From NCBI RefSeq assembly GCF_964063345.1, contig NZ_OZ061318.1, forward strand, positions 4,278,001 through 4,342,000: a DNA stretch of 64,000 nt, in the 5' to 3' direction. The stretch comes from Pseudomonas lini (GTDB taxonomy: Bacteria; Pseudomonadota; Gammaproteobacteria; Pseudomonadales; Pseudomonadaceae). This document shows, piece by piece, positions 43,437 to 52,195 of this stretch (position 1 is its first letter; each line of letters starts with the position of its first letter). The notes beneath the pieces are model-generated. The model saw only the letters and a list, made by a program, of their open reading frames with translations, searched no databases and was not told the DNA's origin. Made by a program: the position numbers and the translations under genes.

Positions 43437-44411
43437 TTAGCCTTTCCACACTTGCGGATTCACCAGATCTTGCGGCCGCTCACCCAACAAGGCGCTGCGC
43501 AAGTTGGCCAAGGCACGGTTGGCCATGGCTTCACGGGTTTCGTGAGTCGCGGAGCCGATGTGCGGCAAGGTCACAGCGTTTTTCAGTTGAAACAATGGCG
43601 ACTCGGCCAGCGGTTCTTTCTCGTAGACGTCCAGCCCGGCGCCGCGAATGCGGTTGTTTTGCAGCGCCTCGATCAACGCCGGTTCGTCCACGACCGGGCC
43701 GCGGGCGATGTTCACCAGAATGGCGCTCGGTTTCATCAGCGCCAGTTCACGGTGGCTGATCAGGTGTCTGGTTTTTTCGCTGAGCGGCACCACCAGGCAG
43801 ACGAAATCGGCTTCGGCCAGTAGTTGGTCGAGGCTGCGGAATTGCGCACCGAGCTCCTGTTCCAGTTCGGTCTTGCGGCTGTTGCCACTGTAGATAATCG
43901 GCATGTTGAAGCCCAGCCGACCGCGACGGGCGATGGCCGCGCCGATGTTGCCCATACCGACGATGCCCAACGTTTTGCCATGCACATCGCTGCCGAACAA
44001 TGGCGCGCCGACGGTGGCTTGCCATTGGCCAGCCTTGGTCCAGGCGTCCAGCTCGGCGACGCGGCGGGCGCTGCTCATGAGCAAGGCGAAGGCCAGGTCG
44101 GCGGTGCTTTCGGTGAGGACGTCGGGGGTGTTGGTGAGCATGATCCCGCGTTCGTTGAAGTAGGCGAGGTCGTAATTGTCGTAGCCGACCGAGACGCTGG
44201 AGACCACTTCCAGTTTGCTGGCGTTTTCCAGTTGCGCGCGACCGAGTTTGCGACCGACGCCGATCAGACCGTGGGCGTGTGGCAAGGCTTCATTGAATTG
44301 GGCGTTGATGTCGCCGTTTTTCGGGTTCGGCACGATCACGTCGAAGTCTTGTTGCAGACGTTCGATCATCGGTGGGGTGATACGGCTGAAGGCGAGGACG
44401 GTTTTTTTCAT
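43437..44411 (-). CDS. D-isomer-specific 2-hydroxyacid dehydrogenase (GhrB/TkrA-like)
   Basis: A 324-residue NAD(P)-dependent dehydrogenase probably reducing glyoxylate, hydroxypyruvate or 2-ketogluconate. The nucleotide motif is GIVGMGNIGAAIARRG. Substrate and catalytic residues lie in VSVGYDNYDL, NIARGPVVDEPAL (Arg), GLDVYEKEPL (Glu) and LPHIGSATHETR (His). The start is ATG 44411 (MKKTVLAFS); the 75 extra upstream codons read through a REPIN. No clear Shine-Dalgarno sequence precedes it. It is monocistronic. Confidence 0.88.
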   Translation of the reverse strand: MKKTVLAFSRITPPMIERLQQDFDVIVPNPKNGDINAQFNEALPHAHGLIGVGRKLGRAQLENASKLEVVSSVSVGYDNYDLAYFNERGIMLTNTPDVLTESTADLAFALLMSSARRVAELDAWTKAGQWQATVGAPLFGSDVHGKTLGIVGMGNIGAAIARRGRLGFNMPIIYSGNSRKTELEQELGAQFRSLDQLLAEADFVCLVVPLSEKTRHLISHRELALMKPSAILVNIARGPVVDEPALIEALQNNRIRGAGLDVYEKEPLAESPLFQLKNAVTLPHIGSATHETREAMANRALANLRSALLGERPQDLVNPQVWKG

Positions 44412-44509
44412 TGGAGGCGGCTCGTCGGGCTTGGAGAATGCCAAGCACGCTAACATTCTTCCCGGACATTTTGCGAGTCTCGGACCGCCGGGTATACGCC
44501 ATCCAAAAC

Positions 44510-44663
44510 TGTAGGAGCGAACCGGTGGCGAGGGGGCTCGCCCCCGTTTGAGTGCGTAGCACTCACAAGATCTTTGGTATATCAGAGATTTTGGGGCCAC
44601 TTCGCAGCCCAACGGGGCGATGCGGCGTTCCGACAAGCCCCCTCGCCACAGGTCGCTCCTACA
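44510..44663. repeat. Nested REPIN (two families)
   Basis: The outer arms TGTAGGAGCGA and TCGCTCCTACA enclose a second complete REPIN of the TGTGGCGAGGGGG family. The inner element starts GGTGGCGAGGGGGCTCGCCC near 44524 and ends GCCCCCTCGCCACA near 44650. It is the second nested case in the window. Confidence 0.8.
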
Positions 44664-44666
44664 GGA

Positions 44667-44930
44667 TCAGCTGTGTGGCGCAGGCTTAGGTATGTCGACG
44701 TTATCCAGCACCCGGTTCACCGCCAGCTCGGCCAGCATGATGACCTGCTGGATGCCGAGCATGGTGTTGCGATGAGTGCCTTCGAGAAACCCGGCGAAGT
44801 CACTGGCCATGACGCTGGCCGAGGCGAGGGATTCGCAGGCGTAGGCCAACAGGTTTTCGGTATTGGCGTTGGGGGCGACGATGAACAGATGGCTGGGGGT
44901 GTGGGGCGGATTCGGTGTTGGCTTAAACAT
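44667..44930 (-). CDS. DUF6124 family protein
   Basis: An 87-residue protein of a small Pseudomonas family. Recognisable blocks are NTENLLAYACESLASASVMA, FLEGTHRNTMLGIQQVIML and the C-terminal LAVNRVLDNVD. The function is unknown. The start is ATG 44930 with AGGA ten bases upstream. The open frame extends 53 codons upstream, but that segment is a structured RNA leader rather than protein (see 44940-45068). Confidence 0.75.
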   Translation of the reverse strand: MFKPTPNPPHTPSHLFIVAPNANTENLLAYACESLASASVMASDFAGFLEGTHRNTMLGIQQVIMLAELAVNRVLDNVDIPKPAPHS

Positions 44931-44939
44931 GAGGGCTAT

Positions 44940-45068
44940 TCCTATGGACGGTGTATTAGGGTCGCCACCTTCCGTTTTCCAGACGAAAAGGTGGCAACTG
45001 CGCGCGGACTGGAAAAACCGGACACCTTCCAAACCGGCAGACCCGAAGGTCTCCCGCGCACAGCCGCC
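44940..45068 (-). promoter_or_regulatory. Structured 5' leader of the DUF6124 gene
   Basis: On the minus strand, GGCGGCTGTGCGCGG (45068-45054) can pair over 15 positions, with three G-U pairs, with CCGCGCGCAGTTGCC (45007-44993). This closes a junction with the hairpin AGACC-TTCG-GGTCT and a CCGG/CCGG arm. Further down, GTTGCCACCTT (44998-44988) can pair with AAGGTGGCGAC (44971-44961). Both helices use GTTGCC, so they are mutually exclusive. The gene starts 30 bases after the second helix. I recall related leaders before similar genes in other pseudomonads. Confidence 0.6.
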
Positions 45069-45264
45069 ATAACAAGGAATTACGTGCACAAAAAAGCGCC
45101 GCAGTATGCCATGAGGTGTGTGTAAAGGATGTCAGGTTTTCCAGACCTGATCGCTGATGCGTCAGCGACCCCCAGAGCCTACCCATCTCCCGTCCCACAC
45201 ACCAACCGTCAAAACATGTCGGAAACATCCCTGAATTTCGGCGATTTGTAGGACCGTCTGTAGC

Positions 45265-46233
45265 TCAATTCGCCACCCGAACCCCACCCAGACTCCCACT
45301 CAATTCATACGCCGCCAATTCCGCCTGATGCGCCGCCAATATCTCCGGCAACGACCCGCGCAAGTACTCCACCCACGTCTTGATCTTCGCATCCAGATAC
45401 TGCCGCGACGGATAAATCGCATACAGATTCAGTTCCTGCGAACGGTAATTCGGCATCACCCGCACCAGCGTGCCGTTGCGCAGCCCTTCAATCGCCGCAT
45501 ACACCGGCAAAACGCCAACCCCCATGCCGCTGGTGATTGCAGTCTTCATAGCATCAGCGGAGTTCACCAAAAACGGCGAGCTATTGATGGTGACCATTTC
45601 CTGGCCTTCAGGGCCGTCGAAGGTCCATTTTTCCAGCGGTATCACCGGGCTCACCAGGCGCAGGCAGGCGTGGTTGAGCAAATCGCTAGGTTTGTGCGCG
45701 CAGCCGTTGGCTTTTACATAGGCGGGCGATGCACAAACGATGCTGTAGGTGATGCCCAAACGTTGGGAGACGAAGCCCGAGTCTGGCAGTTCGCTGGCGA
45801 GCACGATGGACACGTCGTAGCCCTCGTCCAGCAGATCCGGCACGCGGTTGGCCATGGTCAGGTCGAAGGTCACGTCCGGGTGGGTTTTGCGGTAGCGGGC
45901 GATGGCGTCGATCACGAAGTGCTGACCGATGCCGGTCATGGTGTGCACCTTGAGTTGCCCGGCCGGGCGGGCGTGGGCGTCGCTGGCCTCGGCTTCGGCT
46001 TCTTCGACGTAGGCCAGGATTTGCTCGCAGCGCAACAGGTAGCGTTTGCCGGCCTCGGTCAGGGCGATGCGGCGGGTGGTGCGGTTGAGCAGACGGGTTT
46101 GCAGGTGGGCTTCCAGGTTGGAGACCGCGCGCGAGACGTTGGCCGTGGTGGTGTCGAGTTGCACGGCGGCGGCGGTGAAGCTGCCGGCCTCGGCCACGTA
46201 ACTGAAGGCGCGCATGTTTTGCAAAGTGTCCAT
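45265..46233 (-). CDS. LysR-family regulator, AaeR/CrgA-like
   Basis: A 322-residue LysR regulator. The helix-turn-helix is in residues about 5-60 (MRAFSYVAEAGSFTAAAVQL, SRAVSNLEAHLQTRLLNRTT), and the effector domain includes HTMTGIGQHFVIDAIARYRK. It is divergent from the efflux operon that starts at 46596, with a REPIN between. The same arrangement exists for AaeR and aaeXAB in E. coli, so it probably activates the efflux operon in response to an aromatic acid. The inducer is inferred. Confidence 0.85.
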   Translation of the reverse strand: MDTLQNMRAFSYVAEAGSFTAAAVQLDTTTANVSRAVSNLEAHLQTRLLNRTTRRIALTEAGKRYLLRCEQILAYVEEAEAEASDAHARPAGQLKVHTMTGIGQHFVIDAIARYRKTHPDVTFDLTMANRVPDLLDEGYDVSIVLASELPDSGFVSQRLGITYSIVCASPAYVKANGCAHKPSDLLNHACLRLVSPVIPLEKWTFDGPEGQEMVTINSSPFLVNSADAMKTAITSGMGVGVLPVYAAIEGLRNGTLVRVMPNYRSQELNLYAIYPSRQYLDAKIKTWVEYLRGSLPEILAAHQAELAAYELSGSLGGVRVAN

Positions 46234-46407
46234 GGGGTGCTCTCGAGTGCGATGGCAAATTGTGACACGAAGTTGCTGATTCTTTACAGGCGACTAAAGA
46301 CGCGAGCAAGGGATTATCGCGTTAACGGTAACAAAGATTCACAAGAATCCCGGCTTATCGCCAACAAGGCCCACCCCTAGAATTGCGCCTCCGTAGGCAT
46401 GGGCTTG

Positions 46408-46539
46408 TGTGGCGAGGGGGCTTGCCCCCGTTGGGACGCGAAGCGACCCTAAAACTTGCGACCGAGGTTTGCAGACACACCTCGCTCAATGGATTTGCGA
46501 CTGCTTCGCAGTCGAACGGGGGCAAGCCCCCTCGCCACA
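46408..46539. repeat. REPIN in the LysR/efflux divergent region
   Basis: TGTGGCGAGGGGGCTTGCCC at the left, and the inverse GGGCAAGCCCCCTCGCCACA at the right. It takes up about a third of the 362-base gene-free stretch 46234-46595. Confidence 0.88.
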
Positions 46540-46595
46540 AAAAGGCCCGTTCCCACACGTTCTCCGTACCTCTCCCATCTCAGGAAATCGCAGCA

Positions 46596-48095
46596 GTGCC
46601 GCGTCGCATCAACAGAGCGCTCAAGACGCTCAGTGTTTTGGCTTTAACCCTGGCAATCAGCGGCTGCATCGGCACCGCAGGTATTGCCCCGCAGGGCAAG
46701 GCACTGGAGGCTGATTCACTGGCCACCGATGAAGCCATTCAGAGCGCCGCGCAAGACGCTCATTGGCCCACCACCCAATGGTGGCAAGCCTACGGCGACC
46801 CGCAACTGAACCGCTGGATCGACCTCGCCCTGCAAGGCAGCCCGAGCATGGCCATGGCTGCGGCGCGAGTGCGTCAGGCGCGGTCCATGGCTGGCATTGC
46901 CGAGTCCGCCGAGTCGTTGCAGATCAATGGCCAATCCACGCTCAAGCGCCACAACTGGCCCACCGATCAGTTCTACGGCCCCGGCGAGTTGGCCAACACC
47001 ACCACTTGGGACAACAACGCCGCGCTGGGCTTCAGCTATGCCCTCGACCTCTGGGGCCGCGAAAGCAACGCCACCGAACGCGCCGTGGACATGGCCCATA
47101 TGAGCGCCACCGAAGCACGGCAGGCGCAGCTTGAATTGCAGAACAACGTCGTGCGCGCCTACATCGAGCTCTCTTTGCATTACGCGCAACGGGACATCGT
47201 CGCGGCGACCTTGAAGCAGCAACAGCAAATTCTCGACCTGGCACAGAAACGTCTGGATGGCGGCATCGGCACCCATTTCGACGTCAGCCAGGCCGAAACA
47301 CCATTGCCGGAAACCCATCGGCAAATCGATGCGCTGGATGAGGAAATTGCTCTAAGCCGCAACCAACTCGCCGCGCTGGCCGGTAAGGGGCCGGGGGAGG
47401 GCGCGCAGTTGCAACGGCCGACGCTGTCGTTGGGCGCGGCGCTGAAGTTGCCATCGTCTTTGCCGGCGCAATTGCTCGGTCAACGCCCGGACGTGGTTGC
47501 CAGTCGCTGGCAAGTGGCGGCGCAGGCGCGAGGTATCGATGTTGCCCATGCCGGTTTCTACCCCAACGTCGATCTGGTCGGCAGTCTCGGCTACATGGCC
47601 ACCGGCGGCGGGGCGCTGGAGTTTTTGACCGGCAAGAAGCTCAACTACAGCGTCGGCCCGGCGTTTTCGTTGCCGATCTTCGACGGTGGCCGCTTGCGTG
47701 CGGAGCTGGGCGAGGCCTCGGCGGGTTATGACATCGCGGTGGCGAAGTACAACCAGACGCTGGTCAACGCGCTGAAGAACATCTCCGACCAGCTGATCCG
47801 CCGCGAGTCGATGGACAAGCAACAAGCCTTCGCCGCCGAGTCGGTGGCCACGGCGCAGAAGACCTACGACATCGCGATGATCGCCTATCAGCGCGGGCTC
47901 ACCGATTACCTCAACGTGCTCAATGCGCAGACCTTGTTGTTCAAGCAGCAACAGGTGCAGCAGCAGGTTCAGGCTGCGCGCTTGAGTGCTCATGCGCAAT
48001 TGGTGACTGCTTTGGGCGGTGGCCTCGGCGCTGGCAACGACGTGCCGAGTGCCGAGAAAACCCACCCCCCGAAAACCCCGGTTCTTTTGCGTTGA
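46596..48095 (+). CDS. Outer membrane efflux lipoprotein (NodT/OprM family)
   Basis: A 499-residue outer membrane channel subunit. The lipobox AISGC puts the acylated cysteine at residue 24. Two OEP repeats follow (PQLNRWIDLALQGSPSMAMA; then AQLLGQRPDVVASRWQVAAQ), with the barrel segment GFSYALDLWGRESNATERA. The start is GTG 46596 with AGGAA nine bases upstream; the longer open frame runs through the REPIN and is not coding. It forms the exit duct for the FUSC/HlyD pump downstream, in an arrangement where the pump carries its own channel instead of TolC. Confidence 0.88.
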   Translation: MPRRINRALKTLSVLALTLAISGCIGTAGIAPQGKALEADSLATDEAIQSAAQDAHWPTTQWWQAYGDPQLNRWIDLALQGSPSMAMAAARVRQARSMAGIAESAESLQINGQSTLKRHNWPTDQFYGPGELANTTTWDNNAALGFSYALDLWGRESNATERAVDMAHMSATEARQAQLELQNNVVRAYIELSLHYAQRDIVAATLKQQQQILDLAQKRLDGGIGTHFDVSQAETPLPETHRQIDALDEEIALSRNQLAALAGKGPGEGAQLQRPTLSLGAALKLPSSLPAQLLGQRPDVVASRWQVAAQARGIDVAHAGFYPNVDLVGSLGYMATGGGALEFLTGKKLNYSVGPAFSLPIFDGGRLRAELGEASAGYDIAVAKYNQTLVNALKNISDQLIRRESMDKQQAFAAESVATAQKTYDIAMIAYQRGLTDYLNVLNAQTLLFKQQQVQQQVQAARLSAHAQLVTALGGGLGAGNDVPSAEKTHPPKTPVLLR

Positions 48096-48105
48096 ACACT
48101 AACCC

Positions 48106-48210
48106 TGTGGGAGCGGGCTTGCCCGCGATGGCGTCATCACATCCGACATTGATGGCGCCTGACACACCGCCATCGCGGGCAAGTCGGATCGCCGCACCGC
48201 CGCTCCCACA
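48106..48210. repeat. REPIN between efflux channel and pump genes
   Basis: TGTGGGAGCGGGCTTGCCCG at the left, and the inverse arm through GGATCGCCGCACCGCCGCTC ending CCCACA. It occupies the 154-base gap between two genes of the same operon. Confidence 0.88.
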
Positions 48211-48249
48211 GGTTCTGCGTCTTCACCGAATTTCAATGAGCAAAATTTC

Positions 48250-50466
48250 ATGACTCCCTTGCCCGCACCTTTGCGCTGGCTGTATTCCCTTGAATGGCGC
48301 CGGGGCTTCTTCGACTGGGCACGCAGCGATGGCGTGACCTGGGTGTACATTTTCAAGGTGCTGTTCGCCGCGTTCCTGACCCTGTGGCTGGCCATGCGTC
48401 TGGAGTTGCCGCAACCGCGCACCGCGATGATCACCGTGTTCATCGTCATGCAACCGCAAAGCGGCCAGGTGTTCGCCAAGAGCTTCTATCGCTTCCTTGG
48501 CACATTGGCCGGCTCGGCGGTGATGGTCGCGTTGATTGCCTTGTTTGCGCAGAACACCGAACTGTTCCTCGGCTCGCTGGCGATCTGGGTCGGCCTCTGC
48601 TCGGCCGGCGCGGCGCGTTATCGCAACTTCCGCGCTTATGGATTTGTGCTCGCCGGTTATACGGCGGCGATGGTCGGGCTGCCTGCATTGGCTCATCCCG
48701 ACGGCGCGTTCATGGCGGCAGTCTGGCGCGTATTGGAAATCTCCCTGGGGATTCTCTGCTCGACGCTGGTGAGCGCCGCGATCCTGCCGCAAACCGCCAG
48801 CGCCGCGATGCGCAATGCCTTGTATCAGCGCTTCGGCGTATTTGCCTTGTTCGTCACCGATGGCTTGCGCGGTCGCAGCCGGCGCGAGGCGTTTGAAGCG
48901 AACAACGTGCGGTTTATCGCCGAGGCGGTGGGCCTGGAAGGGCTGCGCAGCGTCACGGTGTTCGAAGACCCGCACATGCGTCGGCGCAACGGGCGGCTCA
49001 GTCGTTTGAACAGCGAATTCATGGGCATCACCACGCGCTTCAATGCCCTGCATCAATTGCTCGAACGCCTGCGCAGCAGCGGAACCGATCACGTTGTCGC
49101 GGCGATCAAACCGGGGTTACAGGAGCTGGCCGAAGTGCTCGACGGCTTCAGCGGCCGCGCCTTGACCAGCCCCGACGCTGCATGCTTGGCCACCGCTTTG
49201 GCGACCTATAAGGAAAACTTGCCGGCGCGCGTTCGCAGCCTGCGGGCGACCTTTCAGGAGAGTGATCCGAGCGACGCCGAGCAACTGGATTTTCACACCG
49301 CCTACGAGCTGCTTTATCGCTTCGTCGACGACCTGCACAGTTATGCACAGACCCACGCGTCGCTGGCCGATCACAGCCACCAACGTGAACGTTGGGACGA
49401 GCCCTTCACCCCGCAAACCAACTGGCTAGCTTCAGCGGCATCAGGCATTCGCGCAGCATTCATCCTCGTGCTGCTCGGCAGTTATTGGATGGCCACCGCG
49501 TGGCCGAGTGGGGCGACCATGACCCTGATCGCTGCCGCCACCGTTGGCCTTTCAGCGGCGACACCGAACCCCAAACGCATGGCGTTTCAGATGGCCTGCG
49601 GGACGTTGCTGGGGGCGCTGATCGGCTTCGTCGAGATGTTTTTCATCTTCCCCTGGATAGACGGTTTTCCATTGCTGTGCGTAATGCTCGCGCCGGTGAT
49701 CGTGGTCGGGGCGTTCCTCACTTCACGGCCGCAATACGCCGGGGTCGGCCTGGGGTTGCTGATCTTCTTCAGCACCGGTTCGGTGCCGGACAACCTCACG
49801 GTTTACAACCCTTACGCCTTCATCAACGACTACATCGCGATGATCCTGGGCATGCTGGTATGCGCGGCGGCCGGGGCGATCATTTTGCCGCCCAACAGCC
49901 GCTGGTTATGGCGGCGGTTGGAGCAGGATTTGCGCGGGCAAGTGGTGTACGCCATCAGCGGCAAACTCAAGGGGCTGGCGTCGAGTTTCGAAAGCCGTAC
50001 CCGCGATCTTTTGCATCAGGCCTATGGCCTCGCAGCGGGACAGCCGCAGGTGCAACGGGACTTGCTGCGCTGGATGTTCGTGGTGCTGGAAGTCGGCCAC
50101 GCGATTATCGAATTGCGCAAGGAACAGGCGATTCTGCCGGTGCATCCGGCCTATGCCGAATCCCAACCTTGGCGCCAGTCAATCCGGGTGATGGGGCGTT
50201 CGTTGGTGCGGCTGTTTCTGCAACCCAGCCACAGCAATCTGCAGCGTGCGCTGGTCGCAGTTGACCATGCGATCGGCCGCGTGCAAGCCACCGACGAACC
50301 GTTCGCACCGCACTTCGATACCTCCGCCTTGCGCCGGGTGAAGAGCTACCTGCACTTCATCCGCACTTCGCTGTTGGACCCGCAATCACCGCTCGCCAGC
50401 TACACCAATGCCATCGCCATCGCCATCGCCATCACCAAGCCCCAAGGACTTGAACATGCCTCGTGA
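48250..50466 (+). CDS. FUSC-family aromatic acid exporter, AaeB-like
   Basis: A 738-residue inner membrane pump of the aromatic acid exporter/FUSC family. Two membrane blocks are present: residues about 25-175 (VLFAAFLTLWLAMRLELPQP, FVLAGYTAAMVGLPALAHPD) and about 395-540 (GATMTLIAAATVGLSAATPN, GAFLTSRPQYAGVGLGLLIF), each followed by a cytoplasmic domain. It is the counterpart of E. coli AaeB, which exports p-hydroxybenzoate. The C-terminus contains a four-copy GCCATC tandem repeat. Its last 11 bases overlap the DUF1656 gene. Confidence 0.88.
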   Translation: MTPLPAPLRWLYSLEWRRGFFDWARSDGVTWVYIFKVLFAAFLTLWLAMRLELPQPRTAMITVFIVMQPQSGQVFAKSFYRFLGTLAGSAVMVALIALFAQNTELFLGSLAIWVGLCSAGAARYRNFRAYGFVLAGYTAAMVGLPALAHPDGAFMAAVWRVLEISLGILCSTLVSAAILPQTASAAMRNALYQRFGVFALFVTDGLRGRSRREAFEANNVRFIAEAVGLEGLRSVTVFEDPHMRRRNGRLSRLNSEFMGITTRFNALHQLLERLRSSGTDHVVAAIKPGLQELAEVLDGFSGRALTSPDAACLATALATYKENLPARVRSLRATFQESDPSDAEQLDFHTAYELLYRFVDDLHSYAQTHASLADHSHQRERWDEPFTPQTNWLASAASGIRAAFILVLLGSYWMATAWPSGATMTLIAAATVGLSAATPNPKRMAFQMACGTLLGALIGFVEMFFIFPWIDGFPLLCVMLAPVIVVGAFLTSRPQYAGVGLGLLIFFSTGSVPDNLTVYNPYAFINDYIAMILGMLVCAAAGAIILPPNSRWLWRRLEQDLRGQVVYAISGKLKGLASSFESRTRDLLHQAYGLAAGQPQVQRDLLRWMFVVLEVGHAIIELRKEQAILPVHPAYAESQPWRQSIRVMGRSLVRLFLQPSHSNLQRALVAVDHAIGRVQATDEPFAPHFDTSALRRVKSYLHFIRTSLLDPQSPLASYTNAIAIAIAITKPQGLEHAS
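50410..50433. repeat. Hexanucleotide tandem repeat in the exporter gene
   Basis: Four perfect copies of GCCATC encode (Ala-Ile)4 near the pump C-terminus, 33 bases before its stop codon. Gain or loss of units would be in frame. Confidence 0.9.
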
Positions 50467-50656
50467 AATCGCTTTCCACGGCGTGTACATGCCGACCATG
50501 ACCCTGATGTTTTTCATTGCGGCGGCGCTGGCCTGGGCGCTGGATCGGTTCCTTTGCGGGTTCGACCTGTACCGCTTTTTCTGGCACCCGGCGCTGCTGC
50601 GTCTGAGTCTGTTTACCTGTCTGTTCGGCGCCCTGGCGCTGACTGTTTACCGTTGA
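50456..50656 (+). CDS. DUF1656 membrane protein, AaeX-like
   Basis: A 66-residue inner membrane protein of the DUF1656/AaeX family with two hydrophobic segments (MTLMFFIAAALAWALDRFL and ALLRLSLFTCLFGALALTVY). The N-terminal EIAFHGVYMP is family-typical. The role is unknown, but it accompanies AaeA/AaeB pumps. Its ATG lies within the last codons of the pump gene, and the adaptor gene follows after ten bases. Confidence 0.88.
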   Translation: MPREIAFHGVYMPTMTLMFFIAAALAWALDRFLCGFDLYRFFWHPALLRLSLFTCLFGALALTVYR

Positions 50657-50666
50657 GAACACCGTG

Positions 50667-51530
50667 ATGAAAAAGCTTTTCAGCCTGCTCGCGACCCTGC
50701 TGGTGTTGGCCCTTGCCCTGTGGATCGGCCGGACCCTGTGGGTGCATTACATGAACACACCCTGGACCCGCGACGGCCGGGTACGCGCCGACATCATCAA
50801 CGTCGCCGCCGACGTTACCGGTGAAGTGGTGGACGTGCCGGTGCGCGACAACCAGCCAGTGAAAAAGGGCGATTTGCTGATGCGCATCGACCCCGAGCAT
50901 TACCGCATCGCGGTGAAACAGGCGCAGTCGCTGGTGGCTTCGCGCAAAGCCACGTGGGAGATGCGCAAGGTCAACGCCCATCGCCGCGCAGACCTCGACA
51001 ACCTGGTGATCTCCAGGGAAAACCGCGACGACGCCACCAACATCGCCGACTCGGCCCTGGCCGATTACCAACACGCCCAGGCGCAACTGGAAGCGGCGGA
51101 GCTGAACCTAAAACGCACCGAAGTGCGCGCGGCGGTGGACGGCTATGTGACCAACCTCAACGTCCATCGTGGTGACTACGCACGCATCGGCGAAGCAAAA
51201 ATGGCAGTGGTCGATATGAACTCGTTCTGGGTTTATGGCTTCTTCGAAGAAACCAAATTGCCCCATGTGCGCGTGGGCGATAAAGCCGATATGCAATTGA
51301 TGAGCGGCGAAGTACTCAAGGGCCATGTGGAAAGCATTTCTCGCGGCATCTATGACCGCGACAACCCGCAAAGCCGCGAGCTGATCGCCGACGTGAACCC
51401 GACCTTCAACTGGGTGCGCCTGGCGCAGCGGGTGCCGGTGCGGATTCACATTGATGAAGTGCCAGAGGGCGTGCTGTTGGCGGCGGGGATTACTTGCACT
51501 GTTGTGGTGAAACAAGAAAGTGGCGAATAA
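50667..51530 (+). CDS. HlyD-family periplasmic adaptor, AaeA-like
   Basis: A 287-residue membrane fusion protein. One N-terminal membrane anchor (residues 5-25) is followed by the lipoyl-like motif VTGEVVDVPVRDNQPVKKGD, an alpha-hairpin (about 85-150) and the beta-barrel domain (GDYARIGEAKMAVVDMNSFW, VGDKADMQLMSGEVLKGHVE). It connects the FUSC pump to the outer membrane lipoprotein encoded upstream. The ATG at 50667 is preferred to the GTG one codon earlier. Confidence 0.9.
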   Translation: MKKLFSLLATLLVLALALWIGRTLWVHYMNTPWTRDGRVRADIINVAADVTGEVVDVPVRDNQPVKKGDLLMRIDPEHYRIAVKQAQSLVASRKATWEMRKVNAHRRADLDNLVISRENRDDATNIADSALADYQHAQAQLEAAELNLKRTEVRAAVDGYVTNLNVHRGDYARIGEAKMAVVDMNSFWVYGFFEETKLPHVRVGDKADMQLMSGEVLKGHVESISRGIYDRDNPQSRELIADVNPTFNWVRLAQRVPVRIHIDEVPEGVLLAAGITCTVVVKQESGE

Positions 51531-51533
51531 CCC

Positions 51534-51666
51534 TGTGGCGAGGGGGCTTGCCCCCGCTCGGCGGCGAAGCCGGCGCAAAACCAGAGCATGCGGTGCATCT
51601 GGAAGAACGGGGTTACAGGTTTTGGGGCTGCTGCGCAGCCCAACGGGGGCAAGCCCCCTCGCCACA
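51534..51666. repeat. REPIN after the efflux operon
   Basis: TGTGGCGAGGGGGCTTGCCC at the left, and the inverse GGGCAAGCCCCCTCGCCACA at the right. It lies between the adaptor gene and the convergent gene at 51678. Confidence 0.88.
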
Positions 51667-51677
51667 AAGGAACGGTT

Positions 51678-52076
51678 TCAGCCCTGACAAAACGTCTCAT
51701 GCAAATGCCGCCAAACCACCTTGCCATCGGCCTGTTTCTCGAACACAACCGAGGATCGCCGATCAGAATGCAGCCCCGTCGCATCGGTCTGCTGCTCGCG
51801 GTAACTCACCACTGCGCCACTGTCGTACAGCGCGACACCTCGCAACTCGCTGAGCTCAATCCTGAACCCGAGCTTCTTCCCGCCCGCCAGCAGAAACAAT
51901 TCATTCAACGCCTCGAAATCCAGCACCCGGCCCAACGGCGAGATCATGGAAAACTGCGGCGAAAAACGCGTCAGCAATTGCTCAAGCTCGGACTCGTCTC
52001 GCTCCTCGGCCAACCATTGCTCGATGGCTATGTGAGCCTGGATCACTTCGTCAAAGTATTCGGTGTAGTCGGTCAT
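51678..52076 (-). CDS. DUF4440/NTF2-like protein
   Basis: A 132-residue cytoplasmic protein with the NTF2-like cone fold: an N-terminal helical part (EVIQAHIAIEQWLAEERDE), FSPQFSMISPLGRVLDFEAL, and the C-terminal strands VVSYREQQTD and RRSSVVFEKQADGKVVWRHL. The family includes SnoaL-like cyclases and stress proteins; no reaction can be assigned. It is a single gene between a REPIN and paired REP elements. Confidence 0.75.
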   Translation of the reverse strand: MTDYTEYFDEVIQAHIAIEQWLAEERDESELEQLLTRFSPQFSMISPLGRVLDFEALNELFLLAGGKKLGFRIELSELRGVALYDSGAVVSYREQQTDATGLHSDRRSSVVFEKQADGKVVWRHLHETFCQG

Positions 52077-52115
52077 GTTTAATTCCTGAAATTCTTAAGC
52101 GTCTGGTCTGACGTC

Positions 52116-52184
52116 TTCGCGGGCAAGCCCGCTCCCACAGAGAGCACCGCGCAACCTGTGGGAGCGGGCTTGCCCGCGATGGCG
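52116..52184. repeat. Pair of REP elements, back to back
   Basis: Left element TTCGCGGGCAAGCCCGCTCC running to CACA, a 17-base spacer, then TGTGGGAGCGGGCTTGCCCG. It has the same reverse orientation as the pair at 30203. Confidence 0.85.
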
Positions 52185-52195
52185 TCAACCCGGTC

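Noticed and set aside
44931..45089. 53-codon N-terminal extension of the DUF6124 protein
   Set aside because: No ribosome-binding site at its start, no similarity to the family, and the DNA is better explained as paired RNA.
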